A DNA stretch of 64,000 nt from an uncultured Acidobacteriia bacterium (GTDB taxonomy: Bacteria; Acidobacteriota; Terriglobia; Bryobacterales; Bryobacteraceae). Shown piece after piece: positions 53,458 to 63,689 of this stretch (position 1 is its first letter; every line of letters begins with the position of its first letter). The DNA lies in contig CAIVVT010000230.1 of assembly GCA_903909435.1 (NCBI GenBank), positions 1 through 64,000 of the forward strand, written 5' to 3'. Below the pieces are notes generated by a model that was not told the origin of the DNA, made no database searches, and worked only from the letters and a program-made list of their open reading frames with translations. Made by a program: the position numbers and the translations under genes.

Positions 53458-53618
53458 CAACGGCTCCCTTGTGCGGCGCCCCCGCGCACGTGCCCCTGCT
53501 CATCGAGCATGATCGGATTCGCCTTCTTGGTTTCGATGTAGGCGAAAACCAGGATGCCTATGAACATGACAAAGATCCCGGCGAGGAACTTCGGCATAAA
53601 CCCAGCGGACTTGTTCAT
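53457..53618 (-). CDS. 53-residue single-pass membrane protein between ccoG and ccoI
   Basis: The ATG at 53618 overlaps the ccoG stop by 4 bases and its TGA overlaps the ccoI ATG, so it is almost certainly translated. The peptide has one transmembrane helix (FLAGIFVMFIGILVFAYI, about residues 11-28) and a polar C-terminus (ETKKANPIMLDEQG). In many genomes ccoH lies between ccoG and ccoI and is longer; this does not clearly match CcoH or CcoS. I infer an assembly factor for the oxidase, by context only. Confidence 0.75.
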   Translation of the reverse strand: MNKSAGFMPKFLAGIFVMFIGILVFAYIETKKANPIMLDEQGHVRGGAAQGSR

Positions 53619-54955
53619 GGCTTGTGTTCTCCCCTTAAAGGCATGATGAAGGTCGAGTCGAACGGGATCGCGCGTTCACCGTTGTCTGGCATGGCGATGA
53701 GCTGAAAATGGTTGACATCAGTAGAGTTTTCGACCGCCGACGCGATGACGTCGAACTGCAATTCGGACACCGTGTCAGCCTTGATCGCCACCGGGTTCGG
53801 GGCGAGTGTGAGCGTTGCGCCGGGGAGTCCGTTGGTAGTCAGTTTAACGCTGATACCGCGTCTACTGCGATTGGCCAAATTCACTCGGAAGCGGTTGTGA
53901 ATTCGACCTTGCTCGTCGATCTTGTAGAGTTCCGTGCGCACGGGGTCGAACTGCACCATCATGGAGCGGCGCATGGAGATCGCGACCGACAGAGCGCAGG
54001 CATAGGCCAGAATCACGAGCACAATGACCACGCGTTTGGCGTCGCGCAATCCGAGTTTGCTGTACCAGGGCGCGTTGGACTCCAGCACCTCGCCCCGCTC
54101 GCCCCAGGCGTAATGGATCAGGGTCTTGTGCCCTAATCTGCGCAGGACGTCCGTGCAGGCATCTACGCACTCCCCGCAGTGGATGCACTCGATCTGGAAA
54201 GGCCCCTTGCGAATGTCGATGTCCATGTGGCAGATGCGGACGCACTTGCCGCACTGGATACAAGCGCCGTCCGGGTCGCGGTAGTGGACCAGCAGAGTGT
54301 TACGGTCGCCCAGCATGCCTTGCAGGTAGCCATAGGGGCACACGGTGGTGCAGAAGTGCTGCCGGACGAGCGTGAAATCGAGCAGCGTGATCAAGGTGAC
54401 CACTGCGCCGGTGATGCCGCCGGCGGTGTGCAGGTCGAGCGAAGCGAGGCGTTGGAGCAGGTCGCGCGGCGCTACGAAATAGGACGTAAACACAAAGGCC
54501 AGAAAGATGGATGCGACGGTGAGCACGGAAAGGAAGCTGATGCGCGCTACCCATTGCTTGCGCGCATCGGGCCAGCTATAGAAATGCTTGTTCAGCCGGC
54601 GGGCAAAGAACCGTTCGACACCTTGCGACCACTCGCTGAAGATCATCTGCGGGCAGAGGTAGCTGCAGTACAGGCGCCCATAGATCATGGACACGGCCAC
54701 TAGCACGAACATCAGGAACATCAATGCGAAGAACACCGTAGCGAACTCGTTGATCCATAATTCGACTCCGAAGAAATAGAAGCGCTGGTTCGGGATGTCG
54801 AAGCGCATCACGTTGGTAAACGGGAGCGCCACAAACGCGAGCGTGCAGGCAGCGTGAATGAGCCTACGGATCTGGTGATAGGTGCGATTCGGCGGAGGTA
54901 GGGGCGCGGAGCGCCGCTGCGCGGCTGAACGCGGACTGATGCCGAATGTGCTCAT
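53615..54955 (-). CDS. ccoG: Cytochrome oxidase accessory ferredoxin-like protein CcoG (RdxA/FixG)
   Basis: 446 residues. Five transmembrane helices include CSYLCPQ and CTTVCPYGYLQ, both metal/redox Cys motifs. Two 4Fe-4S sites follow (CIQCGKCVRICHMDID and CIHCGECVDACTDV). The C-terminal Ig-like domain (LANRSRRGISVKLTTNGLPGATLTL) lies outside the membrane. CcoG reduces Cu(II) to Cu(I) for CuB delivery to cbb3 oxidase. It precedes the 53-residue gene and ccoI. Confidence 0.96.
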   Translation of the reverse strand: MSTFGISPRSAAQRRSAPLPPPNRTYHQIRRLIHAACTLAFVALPFTNVMRFDIPNQRFYFFGVELWINEFATVFFALMFLMFVLVAVSMIYGRLYCSYLCPQMIFSEWSQGVERFFARRLNKHFYSWPDARKQWVARISFLSVLTVASIFLAFVFTSYFVAPRDLLQRLASLDLHTAGGITGAVVTLITLLDFTLVRQHFCTTVCPYGYLQGMLGDRNTLLVHYRDPDGACIQCGKCVRICHMDIDIRKGPFQIECIHCGECVDACTDVLRRLGHKTLIHYAWGERGEVLESNAPWYSKLGLRDAKRVVIVLVILAYACALSVAISMRRSMMVQFDPVRTELYKIDEQGRIHNRFRVNLANRSRRGISVKLTTNGLPGATLTLAPNPVAIKADTVSELQFDVIASAVENSTDVNHFQLIAMPDNGERAIPFDSTFIMPLRGEHKP

Positions 54956-54959
54956 AGAA

Positions 54960-55643
54960 TCAGTGATGACAACTCAAGCCGATGGTGACAGGCTTGAAGC
55001 CGTGCCACAACATTGCGGTGCCCATGAGCAGCATACTGACTGCCGTTAACGCATTGGACCAGCGCCCGAGGCGGGCTCCTAAAAACGAAGCGAACGAACC
55101 CAAGGCAAGCAGGGGTATGGACGTGGCAGCGCCGAACAGCGCCATGGTCAGTGCTCCGCCGGCAGCTCCGTCAGCGGTCATGGCCTTCAGCAATGCCGCG
55201 TAGACGAGGCCGCACGGAAGCAGGCCCATGACTGCGCCGAGCAGCAGTCGACTGGCAGGTACAGACGAAGCTAACAACTTGGCGGCAACGCGCGATGGAT
55301 AGCTCAACCAGCTTCCGGAGCCAATGCGCACGAGCGTTCCACGCCGCAGCAGGTCGGAGGCCACGATGGCCGCAACAATCAGACACACGCCCGCGGCGAG
55401 CGAGGCGGCCTGGGCGATTCCAGCCAGCCGGCCTAGCGAGGTGACCAGCAATCCGGCCGCACCGGCAAGGGCTCCCAGCGCGGTGTAGGTGGCGATTCGC
55501 CCGGCGTTATAGCAGAGGTGCGAGCGCATTCCGCCGCCGCCCTTCAGGCTGTAGGACAACACCAAGGGACCGCACATCTGGGCGCAATGCAGGCTGCTAA
55601 CCAGCCCCAATGCAAGCGGTGCCCAGAGGTCCATCCACATCAT
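54960..55643 (-). CDS. DsbD_2/SafE-type membrane protein of the cbb3 cluster
   Basis: 227 residues with six predicted transmembrane helices. The conserved LVSSLHCAQMCGPLVLSY near the N-terminus and GLLPCGLVYAALL in the middle are signatures of the UreH/DsbD_2-type family, often found with ccoGHIS and probably moving reductant or copper across the membrane. The ATG overlaps the stop of the preceding GltD-like gene by 4 bases. The C-terminus SCHH is a possible metal ligand. Confidence 0.88.
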   Translation of the reverse strand: MMWMDLWAPLALGLVSSLHCAQMCGPLVLSYSLKGGGGMRSHLCYNAGRIATYTALGALAGAAGLLVTSLGRLAGIAQAASLAAGVCLIVAAIVASDLLRRGTLVRIGSGSWLSYPSRVAAKLLASSVPASRLLLGAVMGLLPCGLVYAALLKAMTADGAAGGALTMALFGAATSIPLLALGSFASFLGARLGRWSNALTAVSMLLMGTAMLWHGFKPVTIGLSCHH

Positions 55644-57583
55644 TTAGCAGGCGCCTCATAGAGGACCTTCGAGTTCTGCACAGACACGGTGACGCACTCG
55701 CGATAGAACTGGAAGGTTTTCATCGAGATGGCGTGCGACGGGCAGCGCGAGGCGCACATGGCGCATCGGATGCACGTCGTTTCGTCCTTCATCATCACGC
55801 CGCCATAACCGTCCAATTCCTCGGCCGGCATAGCGAGGATCTGTTCTTCGGAGACGTCGAATTCCTGCGCCGCGGCGCGCAGCCAGCCGTCGTTGCGGAT
55901 CAACTGGCTGATCGGTACCAGCCGGATCAGGTTCTCGGGGCAAACGTCGACGCAGCCATTGCAGGCCACGCAAATAGAAGTGTCGAAGACCGTGTTGACG
56001 TTGCAGCGCAGGCAGCGCGCAGCCTGACGGCGGGCGTCGGCCTCGGCATAGGAGACCTCGACGATTTCGAGGGAAGTGGCGCGAGCGCCTGCATCGAGCG
56101 AGGGAGGAAGCTCGCGTTCGTAACGCTGCCAGCCCTCGGCCATGGTGTAAGCCGCCGGCACCCAGTTCTTGCGCAGGGCGATGTCGGTGCGTGTGCCGCG
56201 TAGGAAGTCGTGCATGGAACGTGCGGCGATCTGCGCCGACGCAATGGCGTCGATAAACAGGCGCGGACCGTGGGCGATGTCGCCGCAGGCGAAGACGTCC
56301 GGCGCGCTGGTCTGGTAGGTCTCGCGGTTGACTTTGATCAAGCCGCGCTCCGTCTCAATCCCGTCGCTAGGAGAAAGGAACGAGAGGTCCGAGCTTTGGC
56401 CGATCGCGAAGAGCACCGTATCGGCGGCGATGTCCTCGATTTGCGCGTCGTCGAACTCCGGCGCAAAGCGCCCTTCGGCGTTGAACACCGAAGTGCACTT
56501 GGTCGTACGCAAACCGGCAACTTTGCCGTCCTCGATCAGGATCTCGCGAGGGCCGCGGCGGTTGTGCAGGAAGAGACCTTCCTCTTCGCCCTCGACGATT
56601 TCGATTTCGTCGGCGGGCATCTCGTGCCGCGCCTCCAGGCAAACGATGTGCACTTCCTTGTCGCCGCTCAGGCGTAGCGCCGAACGCGCCACGTCGTAGG
56701 CCACCTGTTCGCCGCGCTCCATTTCGGACCGCGTGGCCGCATTGCTCAGCGCTTCGGCGGGACGCACGGCGGAGCGCGCCACGTCGTACGCCACGTTGCC
56801 GCCGCCGATCACGATGATGCGTTTGCCCATCGGCATGGGAGTGCCGGAGTTGAAGGCGCGCAGGAAATCCATGCCGTCGTAGACGTCTTCGGCATCCGCT
56901 CCGGGAACGTTCAAGCGGCGTCCTTTGGGCAGGCCGATCCCTAGGAAAATGGCCTTGAATCCCTGTTCTCGCAACCCTTCAAGGGTAAAGTCGCGACCCA
57001 GGCGCATGTTGCATTTCAACTCGACGCCGAGCGAGAGGATGGCCTCGATTTCGTGGCGCACCAGCTCGCGCGGGAGGCGGAAGACGGGAACGCCAACGGT
57101 CAGCATGCCGCCGGGTTCGGAGTACGCCTCGAACACCGTGACCTTGTAGCCGATCTGCGCCAGGTCGTGGGCCACGGTCAAACCCGAGACGCCTGCGCCG
57201 ACGACGGAGACGCGCTCGAATTCGCCGCGATTGGGCGGCAGCATGCGCTGATCGCAGGCCTCACGGTAAGTACTGTAGTCGCCCGTCTCAGGTCCGAATT
57301 TGTCGGTTACAAAGCGCTTCAGTGCACGGATGCTAACCGGAGCGTCCAAACTGCCGCGACGGCAATTTGCCTCGCATGGCGCGCCGCACACCCGTCCACA
57401 AATGGATGCGAACGGGTTGGTGGCGCGCGCAATGCGATAGGCGTCTTCGTAACGGCCTTCGGCGATGGCGTTGACGTAGCCGCACGCGTCGGTGTGCACC
57501 GGGCAGGCGTGCCGGCACTTGACCATCTCCACCCAGTAGTCGGTGGCGTCGGGCAGGCGAATTTGATACAGGCCGGTGCTCAT
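55640..57583 (-). CDS. GltD-like FAD/NAD(P) oxidoreductase with C-terminal 4Fe-4S domain
   Basis: 647 residues. The N-terminal Cys-rich Fe-S domain (CRHACPVHTDACGY, ICGRVCGAPCEANCRRG) is followed by an FAD fold (VVGAGVSGLTVAHDLA, near 130) and an NAD(P) fold (IIVIGGGNVAYDVARS, near 255). The C-terminus adds ferredoxin-type clusters (SICVACNGCVDVCP and CIRCAMCASRCP). It resembles the small subunit of glutamate synthase and NfnB-type enzymes, transferring electrons between NAD(P)H and a ferredoxin-like partner. The segment VAYDVARSA occurs twice, about 30 residues apart. It lies inside the bc-cbb3 operon, so a respiratory input is plausible. Confidence 0.88.
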   Translation of the reverse strand: MSTGLYQIRLPDATDYWVEMVKCRHACPVHTDACGYVNAIAEGRYEDAYRIARATNPFASICGRVCGAPCEANCRRGSLDAPVSIRALKRFVTDKFGPETGDYSTYREACDQRMLPPNRGEFERVSVVGAGVSGLTVAHDLAQIGYKVTVFEAYSEPGGMLTVGVPVFRLPRELVRHEIEAILSLGVELKCNMRLGRDFTLEGLREQGFKAIFLGIGLPKGRRLNVPGADAEDVYDGMDFLRAFNSGTPMPMGKRIIVIGGGNVAYDVARSAVRPAEALSNAATRSEMERGEQVAYDVARSALRLSGDKEVHIVCLEARHEMPADEIEIVEGEEEGLFLHNRRGPREILIEDGKVAGLRTTKCTSVFNAEGRFAPEFDDAQIEDIAADTVLFAIGQSSDLSFLSPSDGIETERGLIKVNRETYQTSAPDVFACGDIAHGPRLFIDAIASAQIAARSMHDFLRGTRTDIALRKNWVPAAYTMAEGWQRYERELPPSLDAGARATSLEIVEVSYAEADARRQAARCLRCNVNTVFDTSICVACNGCVDVCPENLIRLVPISQLIRNDGWLRAAAQEFDVSEEQILAMPAEELDGYGGVMMKDETTCIRCAMCASRCPSHAISMKTFQFYRECVTVSVQNSKVLYEAPAK

Positions 57584-57601
57584 AGACGTATCATGGAACG
57601 C

Positions 57602-57904
57602 TTAGTGATCGGATTTTCGGACGGCGTACGTAGCGGCAACGACGACGAATACGAACGCCAGCGCGGCCACGATATACATCAACGGGTCGGCCGAAGTGGT
57701 CGCCCGGTTAAACGCCTGCACCAGCGGTCCGCGCTCGGAGTGAGTGGTCTCGCCGTTCATATAGATGACGAGATACGAGACACTGCTAAGGCCGATTATG
57801 GGAAATGCGATCTTCAGGAATGTCGGGATCGGCTGGCCCTGCCGTTCGGTCATCCAACCGCCGGCGTATTCCTTCAGAACTTCAGGTTTTTTCTCTTCGT
57901 TCAT
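57602..57904 (-). CDS. 100-residue membrane protein of the cbb3 operon, possible CcoP-like anchor
   Basis: From ATG 57904 (AAAGGG upstream), 100 residues. Two transmembrane helices (PTFLKIAFPIIGLSSVSYLVIYM and ADPLMYIVAALAFVFVVVAATYAV) are joined by a short polar loop; the N-terminus has the KEYAGGW motif. There is no CxxCH, so it is not a functional diheme CcoP, although its position matches where ccoP would be. It could be the membrane-anchor half of a split subunit. No family is recognised. Confidence 0.7.
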   Translation of the reverse strand: MNEEKKPEVLKEYAGGWMTERQGQPIPTFLKIAFPIIGLSSVSYLVIYMNGETTHSERGPLVQAFNRATTSADPLMYIVAALAFVFVVVAATYAVRKSDH

Positions 57905-57917
57905 CGCGGGTACCCTT

Positions 57918-58073
57918 TCAGTCCTCATCCATCATGCGGTGCTTGGGTTCTTCGCCTTGCTTGCCCCAGTAGCCGCTCTTCAAACTGCGGATCAGGAAGA
58001 AGAGCGACAGCAGGGTCATCAGCGCGAAGAATAGATAGGCGAAATAGACGCTCGGATACGTGTAGTCGTGCAT
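57918..58073 (-). CDS. 51-residue CcoQ/CcoS-like membrane protein
   Basis: ATG 58073 to TGA 57918. One transmembrane helix (YFAYLFFALMTLLSLFFLI) is followed by a short tail, KSGYWGKQGEEPKHRMMDED, whose layout recalls the KSGQFDDLEGPAxRIL tail of CcoS and whose position directly after ccoO matches ccoQ. Either way it is a single-helix accessory subunit of the oxidase. It was too short for automatic detection. Confidence 0.7.
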   Translation of the reverse strand: MHDYTYPSVYFAYLFFALMTLLSLFFLIRSLKSGYWGKQGEEPKHRMMDED

Positions 58074-58085
58074 AGCGTCCGAGCC

Positions 58086-58655
58086 TCACTTCTCGTAGTC
58101 GTTATCGGGACGCCAGTTCTTGGCGCGGCCGAGCGTCTGGATGTAGGCGACAAGCGACTCGAACTCCTCTTTGTCCTCTACGATCCAGGGGAAGGGCGGC
58201 ATGATGGAGCCCTGCACCAGGTCGCGCGGGTTGCGGAAGTGAGTGCGGTGCCACTGCGTGTCGTACTTGCCGCCGACGCGCGAGAGGTCGGGGCCGGTGC
58301 GTTTGGTTCCGAACATGTGGGGATAGTCGTACACGAACTCATCCGGTGTGGAGACGGGCGAACGAACGCCCTTCCAGCCCGAGCGAATGGTGTCCGACAG
58401 GAGCGTGCGCGTCTGCTGGGTATGGCAATACCAGCAGCCCTCGCGCACGTAGATCGCGCGTCCCTTGAGTTGCTGCGGAGTGTAGTTGACCAGTTTCCCG
58501 GTAGGTCCCTTCGACGGATCGTTATTCTCGAAGGGCTTGGACCAGGTTTTGTCGATCATTGGCGGGGCGACCGTGGTGAGCAAGCCGCCGATGAAGAAGA
58601 AGACCGTGGAAAACGCGATGGCCCACGTTGCGCTGGTATCTGCTTTTCTTAGCAT
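58086..58655 (-). CDS. ccoO: cbb3-type cytochrome c oxidase subunit II, CcoO
   Basis: 189 residues; GAGGAG lies upstream of the ATG. A single N-terminal transmembrane helix (TWAIAFSTVFFFIGGLLTTVAPP) anchors a monoheme domain with CWYCH at 74-78 and a distal ligand probably in GSIMPPFPW. The signature YVREGCWYCHTQQ is typical of CcoO. It passes electrons from c-type hemes to CcoN. Confidence 0.97.
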   Translation of the reverse strand: MLRKADTSATWAIAFSTVFFFIGGLLTTVAPPMIDKTWSKPFENNDPSKGPTGKLVNYTPQQLKGRAIYVREGCWYCHTQQTRTLLSDTIRSGWKGVRSPVSTPDEFVYDYPHMFGTKRTGPDLSRVGGKYDTQWHRTHFRNPRDLVQGSIMPPFPWIVEDKEEFESLVAYIQTLGRAKNWRPDNDYEK

Positions 58656-58669
58656 TTCAAGTGCTCCTC

Positions 58670-60076
58670 TTATACGGTCTGCGCTTCATCGCGCGCCTGA
58701 CCCAAGATCGTCGCCATTACGTTGTACACGAACGACACGATGCCCGCGAACATCAGGACTCCCGAGAAGAATCTGACCAACCAGATCGGTTGCAGCGCCT
58801 TGACCGTGTCGATGAACGGAATCGCCGGATTGTTCCACTGCCAGCCCTGCCAGAAGCCGCCGAGCCAGAGCGTCACGAAGAAGCCCAACCCGCCGATCAT
58901 CAGGAACCAGTAGCTCCAGTTGGCCAGCACTTCGGAGAACAACTTGCGTTGGAACAGGCGCGGCAGAGTGAAGTAGATGCCCGCGATGGCGAAGAAGGAG
59001 AACGCGCCGAGCAGCGCCATGTGCGCGTGGCCGGGGATCCAATCGGTCTTCGAGACGATCGCGTTCACGCTGCGCAGACTGTGCATCGGGCCCTGGAAGC
59101 AGGTCAACAGATAGAACACCACGCCCGACATGAGGAACTTCAGCGGCACGCTCTCGCGGAGTTGGTGCCATTGGCCCTTCATGGTGGCGAAGAAGTTGTA
59201 CACCGCGGCCCACACGGGGATCAGCAGCATGACCGAGAACGCGATGGAAATGGTCTGCAGCCATTGCGATATCGGTCCGTGGATCATATGGTGCGCGCCG
59301 GTCCAGACGTACACAAACGCCAGCGCCCAGAAGCCGATCATCGAGAGCCTGTGACTGTAAATGGGCGTATTCGACGACTTCGGAATGTAGTAGTAAGCGA
59401 TCGCGAGTCCGACCGGCGTGAAGATTAGCCCCACGGCGTTGTGCACGTACATCCAATTCAGGTTTGCCTGGTTGGTACCGGTCGCGAACAGAACGGCGAA
59501 GTTGCCGGTGAGATAGACGAACGCGGTCCAAACCAGCGTCCCCATGATGTACCACAGCGACACGTACATCGCCTCGTACTTACGGGCGAAGATGGTTGCG
59601 AAGATGTTGTAGGAGAACATGAGCCAGGCGATCACCACCAGGATGTCGAGGCCCATCGGCAGCTCGGCGTATTCTAATCCCTGGTTCATGCCCAGCGGCA
59701 AGGTTACCACCGCGCCCAGCACGATGATGTTCCACAGCACGGCTGTGGCCACGCCGAGTTTCTCGCTATACAGCTTGACGGCGCATAGCCGGGGCACGAT
59801 GAAGAACGTCAAGGCCATGTCGGCCGGCAGCAGCCAGCCGAACAACATGCCGTTCACGTGCAGCGGACGCAGCCGTCCGTAGGTGAGGTACTGCACGCTG
59901 CCCAGCAGGCTGGGCCAACAGAACTTTGCCGCAATCGTCAGGGCGATGATCCCGACGATAAAGAAGTAGGAAACCGAACTGATCATGAACCACTTGGCCG
60001 TAGTGTCGCAGTGCTCGATGGCCGGCACGGTCCCACCCGCGCCGAGCGCCACACGGCCGCTAGTTTGCTCTGGCAT
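58670..60076 (-). CDS. ccoN: cbb3-type cytochrome c oxidase subunit I, CcoN
   Basis: 468 residues, about 12 transmembrane helices. The catalytic-subunit motifs are present: [18 protein letters not shown] (low-spin heme b region), [23 protein letters not shown] (CuB histidine region), [15 protein letters not shown] (the paired CuB/heme histidines) and [22 protein letters not shown]. cbb3 enzymes are high-affinity proton-pumping oxidases for low-oxygen conditions. It overlaps the seven-heme gene by 17 bases. Confidence 0.97.
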   Translation of the reverse strand: MPEQTSGRVALGAGGTVPAIEHCDTTAKWFMISSVSYFFIVGIIALTIAAKFCWPSLLGSVQYLTYGRLRPLHVNGMLFGWLLPADMALTFFIVPRLCAVKLYSEKLGVATAVLWNIIVLGAVVTLPLGMNQGLEYAELPMGLDILVVIAWLMFSYNIFATIFARKYEAMYVSLWYIMGTLVWTAFVYLTGNFAVLFATGTNQANLNWMYVHNAVGLIFTPVGLAIAYYYIPKSSNTPIYSHRLSMIGFWALAFVYVWTGAHHMIHGPISQWLQTISIAFSVMLLIPVWAAVYNFFATMKGQWHQLRESVPLKFLMSGVVFYLLTCFQGPMHSLRSVNAIVSKTDWIPGHAHMALLGAFSFFAIAGIYFTLPRLFQRKLFSEVLANWSYWFLMIGGLGFFVTLWLGGFWQGWQWNNPAIPFIDTVKALQPIWLVRFFSGVLMFAGIVSFVYNVMATILGQARDEAQTV

Positions 60077-61889
60077 TGATGCTCCTCGTCGCTTGTGGAT
60101 TCAAGCTCCTGATGAAATTGACCAAGTCTCCGATATCTGAAGTCTGCAGGCCATAATCGACCCAGGACGGCATAGCCGTGCCCTGGACGCCATAGCTGAT
60201 GGAATCGAACAGGCGCCGGTCGTCCACGCTGTTTATGAACCATGCGTTGCGCAAGTTGCGCGGACGCGGCAGAATGTCGAGCGAATTGGGGCCCTTGCCG
60301 TCGGCCTTCTTGCCGTGGCAGCCCGCACAGCGATCCAGGAAGGTACGCTGACCGCGATCAATCGACGCCGCGTTGCTGACCACGGGATTCGTCTCCGGGA
60401 CTTTGCGCGGCCTAGGCTCGACGCGAACATCTTTGGTGAACGTTGCGAAGACGTACTTCAGCATTCCGTCGATCTGATCGTCGGGGAGCAGCTTGCCCCA
60501 AGCGGGCATCGACGTGCCGGCCACACCGGTCTTTACGGAGTGCCTCAGGCGGTCGATCGACTTGCTGTTGATGAACCCGGCTTTGGTCAGATCGCGCGGA
60601 TAAGGATCGAGATACCAGGCGATCGGTCCGTGGCCGTCGCCCTTCTCGCCGTGGCAGCGCTGGCAGAGCGCCTTATACATTTCCGCGGGAGCCGTGGCCG
60701 GAGGAGGCGTGTGCTGCGCAACGAGGAACGCCGTCATCGCGCGGAACTCGGTGTCTGCAAAGCGGAACGACGGCATGATCGAATCGGGCACGCGGGCGCG
60801 CGGGTTCTTGAAGTGGTCCCCGATCCAGTCTTCGTCCTTGATCAGGCCTTCATACGTCAGATCGGGAGCGATGCCGCCGTCGGTCGCCTTCAGCTTGTGG
60901 CAGGCGGTGCAGGCGTGGTCGGTCAACAGCTTCTCGCCTTGGGCGACCAGCGCGGGACCCGCAAGCGTGGGCGCCGGCGAGGGCGTGCTCGCCTCTTCCT
61001 TGCTTTCGCTGCCGGGCCGTTTGGCGTTCAACTGCGCGCGGTAGTGGGCCAGCGAGGTCTCGGCGAAGTTCAGCCCCTTGCGGCTCTTCAGGAAGACCAC
61101 CAGCGCGCGCACTTTGTCGTCGCTCAGGTGGAAATTGGGCATGAACGAGGTTGCCAGGTTCGCGGTAGGATCGACGATCGACTCCCACAGGTAGTCCAAT
61201 TTGAACTTCTTGCCGGCTTCTGTCAGATCAGGTGCCAGCGTACCGTCCGACAGGCCCTCGATCTTGTGGCAGCCGTAGCAGTTTTGCGAGAAGAACAGCT
61301 TGCGTCCCTCGGTCACGGTCGGCGTGCCGGGGAAGTTCTCTTCCGTGTGGCACTGGGCGCAGGCGGACTCCAAATAATCCTTGCCCTTCAGCTTGGGCTG
61401 GAACTCTTTGCGCCAGTTTGCCTGCACCATGAAGCCGAGCAGCGGCTCCGGCCAGTACTCGTCCTCGCCATGGCTGTACTCCGGCTTGAGACCGCGGCCT
61501 TGACCGTCGTGGCACACCGTGCAACCGAAGTCAGAGAACTTGTGGCGGCGTTCCCACTTGCCATTCACCAGCCGGTCGCCGAGCGCGGTCGAATAAGAAT
61601 GTGTCTTCAACGGATGGCCGTACTTTTCAAAGCGTGGATCGTCCATCGCGATGTGGCACGTAGTGCAGCGGTCCACGCGCGTCTCGCCGAATTGCGTGAC
61701 GATAATCTGCTCGATGCGCGGCGATTTGTCGGCGAGGGAGGATTTCTCCGCCGGTGTCTTCGCCATCGAGAGCGCCTGATCGTAGTAAGTCGTCTGATAG
61801 TCCTGCCACTTGTGGAAGAACTGGTTGTAGAACACCAACCCGTGAACGATGAGAATCACGAAGCAGGCGATGGCTAGTGCAAGTCGCAT
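60060..61889 (-). CDS. Seven-heme exported cytochrome c linking the bc-type complex and cbb3 oxidase
   Basis: 609 residues from ATG 61889, with AGAGG upstream (a TTG at 61895 lacks such spacing). An N-terminal helix ([19 protein letters not shown]) anchors it. CxxCH motifs lie at residues 75, 123, 177, 204, 327, 409 and 521. The first four are widely spaced, while the last three sit in class I cytochrome c-like domains with distal TSMPAW and TAMPSW methionines. It lies between cytochrome b and ccoN, where in other genomes a monoheme cytochrome c or ccoP would be. I infer that it carries electrons from the bc-type complex to the oxidase. Confidence 0.92.
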   Translation of the reverse strand: MRLALAIACFVILIVHGLVFYNQFFHKWQDYQTTYYDQALSMAKTPAEKSSLADKSPRIEQIIVTQFGETRVDRCTTCHIAMDDPRFEKYGHPLKTHSYSTALGDRLVNGKWERRHKFSDFGCTVCHDGQGRGLKPEYSHGEDEYWPEPLLGFMVQANWRKEFQPKLKGKDYLESACAQCHTEENFPGTPTVTEGRKLFFSQNCYGCHKIEGLSDGTLAPDLTEAGKKFKLDYLWESIVDPTANLATSFMPNFHLSDDKVRALVVFLKSRKGLNFAETSLAHYRAQLNAKRPGSESKEEASTPSPAPTLAGPALVAQGEKLLTDHACTACHKLKATDGGIAPDLTYEGLIKDEDWIGDHFKNPRARVPDSIMPSFRFADTEFRAMTAFLVAQHTPPPATAPAEMYKALCQRCHGEKGDGHGPIAWYLDPYPRDLTKAGFINSKSIDRLRHSVKTGVAGTSMPAWGKLLPDDQIDGMLKYVFATFTKDVRVEPRPRKVPETNPVVSNAASIDRGQRTFLDRCAGCHGKKADGKGPNSLDILPRPRNLRNAWFINSVDDRRLFDSISYGVQGTAMPSWVDYGLQTSDIGDLVNFIRSLNPQATRSINARAN

Positions 61890-61899
61890 TTTCAACCTC

Positions 61900-63204
61900 T
61901 CATCTCCACGGGCTCACGAACTCCCAGTTCGGGCCTCTAAAGAATGTCCCGATGATCATGAACACAATGTTCAACACGACGATGGTGACGAACAGCGTGT
62001 TGGCCAGGAAGCGCTCTCTGGCAAACCACACGCCCACCCCGCCGGGCTTGCGGTCCAGGTAGGGCGCGGCTAGCAGCAGCAGCACGAAGACAGTTGGCAC
62101 TCCGATTCCGCCCCAGAAGGCCGAGTAACTCACCATCTCCTGCAGACCCAGGAAGTACCACGGCGCCTTCGCCGGGTTGGGTGGGTGCATCACGTTCACC
62201 GGCTGTTCGAGCGGGGCATTGAATGCCAACGCCAGGACCAGGATCACCGCCAGGATCAGGACGAATACGAACAACTCGGCGATCAGCAGATTGGGCCAGG
62301 TGAAGACGGTTCGATCGGGAACGTTGCCGAACTTAGCAGTTGTCGATCGAACGAAGCCCTGCAGGCCGAATACCTTGTCCTTCGCCAGTGGGACGGCGCG
62401 CACGCTGAGGGCCGCCGGCGCGGCCGCAGTGATGGGAGCAGCATCGTCGGGGCGCGACAACCCGCCGTCCTTGCGAATCCTCCAAAAGTGAATGGCGATC
62501 AAAAGCGTCGCGACAACCGGTAGCACTGCCACGTGCAGCACGTAGAAGCGCAGCAGCGCCTCCTGGCCCACCGTGGTATCGCCGAGCAGCAGGAACTTCA
62601 TCTGCTGGCCCACGAGCGGCGCATAGCCCGCAATCGAGGTGCCCACCGTGATCGCCCAGAAAGCCAACTGATCCCAGGGCAGCAGGTAGCCCGTGAAACT
62701 CAGGCCCAACGTCACCAGCAGCAGCACTACGCCGATCACCCAGTTGAACTCGCGCGGCTTCTTGTAGGAGCCGGTGAGGAACACGCGGCACATGTGCAGG
62801 AACACCATCGCGACCATGCCGTGGGCCGACCAGCGGTGCATGTTGCGCAAAAACGTTCCGAACGCCACCGACCCGCGCAGGTCTAACATGCGGTCGTACG
62901 CCTGTGTCGTCGAAGGCACGTAGTAGAACATCAGCAGTACGCCGGTCACGACCAGGACGAAGAACAGGAAAAATGACATCAGTCCGAGGCCCAGCGTGTA
63001 CAAAGGCCGCAGCGTGTTCTGGTGTACCTTGACCGGATGAATGTGCAGGAAGAAGTTAGTGAAGCTCGTCGAAGAACGGCCCAGGTCGTCCTCTGGAAGC
63101 CGGTTGCGGAACACCGAGTTCCACACGTTTGCCGGCAGCTCCAGCAGATTCGTCAGCAGGCCCGGCGGCTTTGCACCCGCCTTGTGAGTTGTTGTGTCGC
63201 TCAT
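61900..63204 (-). CDS. Cytochrome b subunit (fused N and C domains) of a bc-type complex
   Basis: 434 residues. Heme-ligating histidines lie in the [19 protein letters not shown] and [21 protein letters not shown] helices. The Qo-region motif reads [14 protein letters not shown] rather than PEWY, a variant seen in menaquinone-using relatives. About eight transmembrane helices are present, with both halves in one chain. It overlaps the Rieske gene by 4 bases. It oxidises quinol and passes electrons to the Rieske protein and the cytochrome c. Confidence 0.95.
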   Translation of the reverse strand: MSDTTTHKAGAKPPGLLTNLLELPANVWNSVFRNRLPEDDLGRSSTSFTNFFLHIHPVKVHQNTLRPLYTLGLGLMSFFLFFVLVVTGVLLMFYYVPSTTQAYDRMLDLRGSVAFGTFLRNMHRWSAHGMVAMVFLHMCRVFLTGSYKKPREFNWVIGVVLLLVTLGLSFTGYLLPWDQLAFWAITVGTSIAGYAPLVGQQMKFLLLGDTTVGQEALLRFYVLHVAVLPVVATLLIAIHFWRIRKDGGLSRPDDAAPITAAAPAALSVRAVPLAKDKVFGLQGFVRSTTAKFGNVPDRTVFTWPNLLIAELFVFVLILAVILVLALAFNAPLEQPVNVMHPPNPAKAPWYFLGLQEMVSYSAFWGGIGVPTVFVLLLLAAPYLDRKPGGVGVWFARERFLANTLFVTIVVLNIVFMIIGTFFRGPNWEFVSPWR

Positions 63205-63689
63205 ACCGTGAAGTAGCTCCCCGGCTCAACTTGCGTGTCCTTGTCGATCTCCAGTTCGCCGTTTGGCGCCAGGCTCACCTTGAACCAGGGCAGAGGCTTT
63301 GGCGCCGGGCCGCCGGTGACCGTGCCGTCGGTATCGAAGCGCGATCCGTGGCACGGGCAGGCGAAACCCGTGTCGGACAGACCGACGATGCAGCCCAGGT
63401 GCGTGCACGTGGTCGAGATCGCCGCCACTTTGTTGCCCTCGCGCACCACGCACACCCGTTTCTGCTCCATCGCGATCCGCGCGCCGGAGGGGAACTCCTC
63501 GGGCTTGCCGATAGAGAACCGCTGCGGCTGCCCGTAGGTTGCGCGCGGCTTGATGAATACGAAGTTCGAAAAGGCGCTCAGCACTGCCGAGCCGAATAGA
63601 GAAACGCCGCTCAGCCAGCCGAGCAGTTTGCGGCGGCTCATCGCGCCTCCGGCTTCAGTTCTTGCGGCTGCTTTTGTCGCCATTGCCAT
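63201..63689 (-). CDS. Rieske 2Fe-2S protein of the bc-type complex
   Basis: 162 residues from ATG 63689, with AAGGAGAAGG upstream; it overlaps the CcoS-like gene end. A twin-arginine-type signal anchor ([23 protein letters not shown]) precedes the Rieske domain with CTHLGC and CPCHGS, which ligate the cluster by two Cys and two His, and a GPAPKPLP proline loop. It is the high-potential electron acceptor from quinol. Confidence 0.96.
   Translation of the reverse strand: MAMATKAAARTEAGGAMSRRKLLGWLSGVSLFGSAVLSAFSNFVFIKPRATYGQPQRFSIGKPEEFPSGARIAMEQKRVCVVREGNKVAAISTTCTHLGCIVGLSDTGFACPCHGSRFDTDGTVTGGPAPKPLPWFKVSLAPNGELEIDKDTQVEPGSYFTV

Noticed and set aside
57602-57904. Calling the 100-residue protein CcoP
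   Set aside because: It has two membrane helices and no CxxCH motif, whereas CcoP carries two hemes. Only its position fits.
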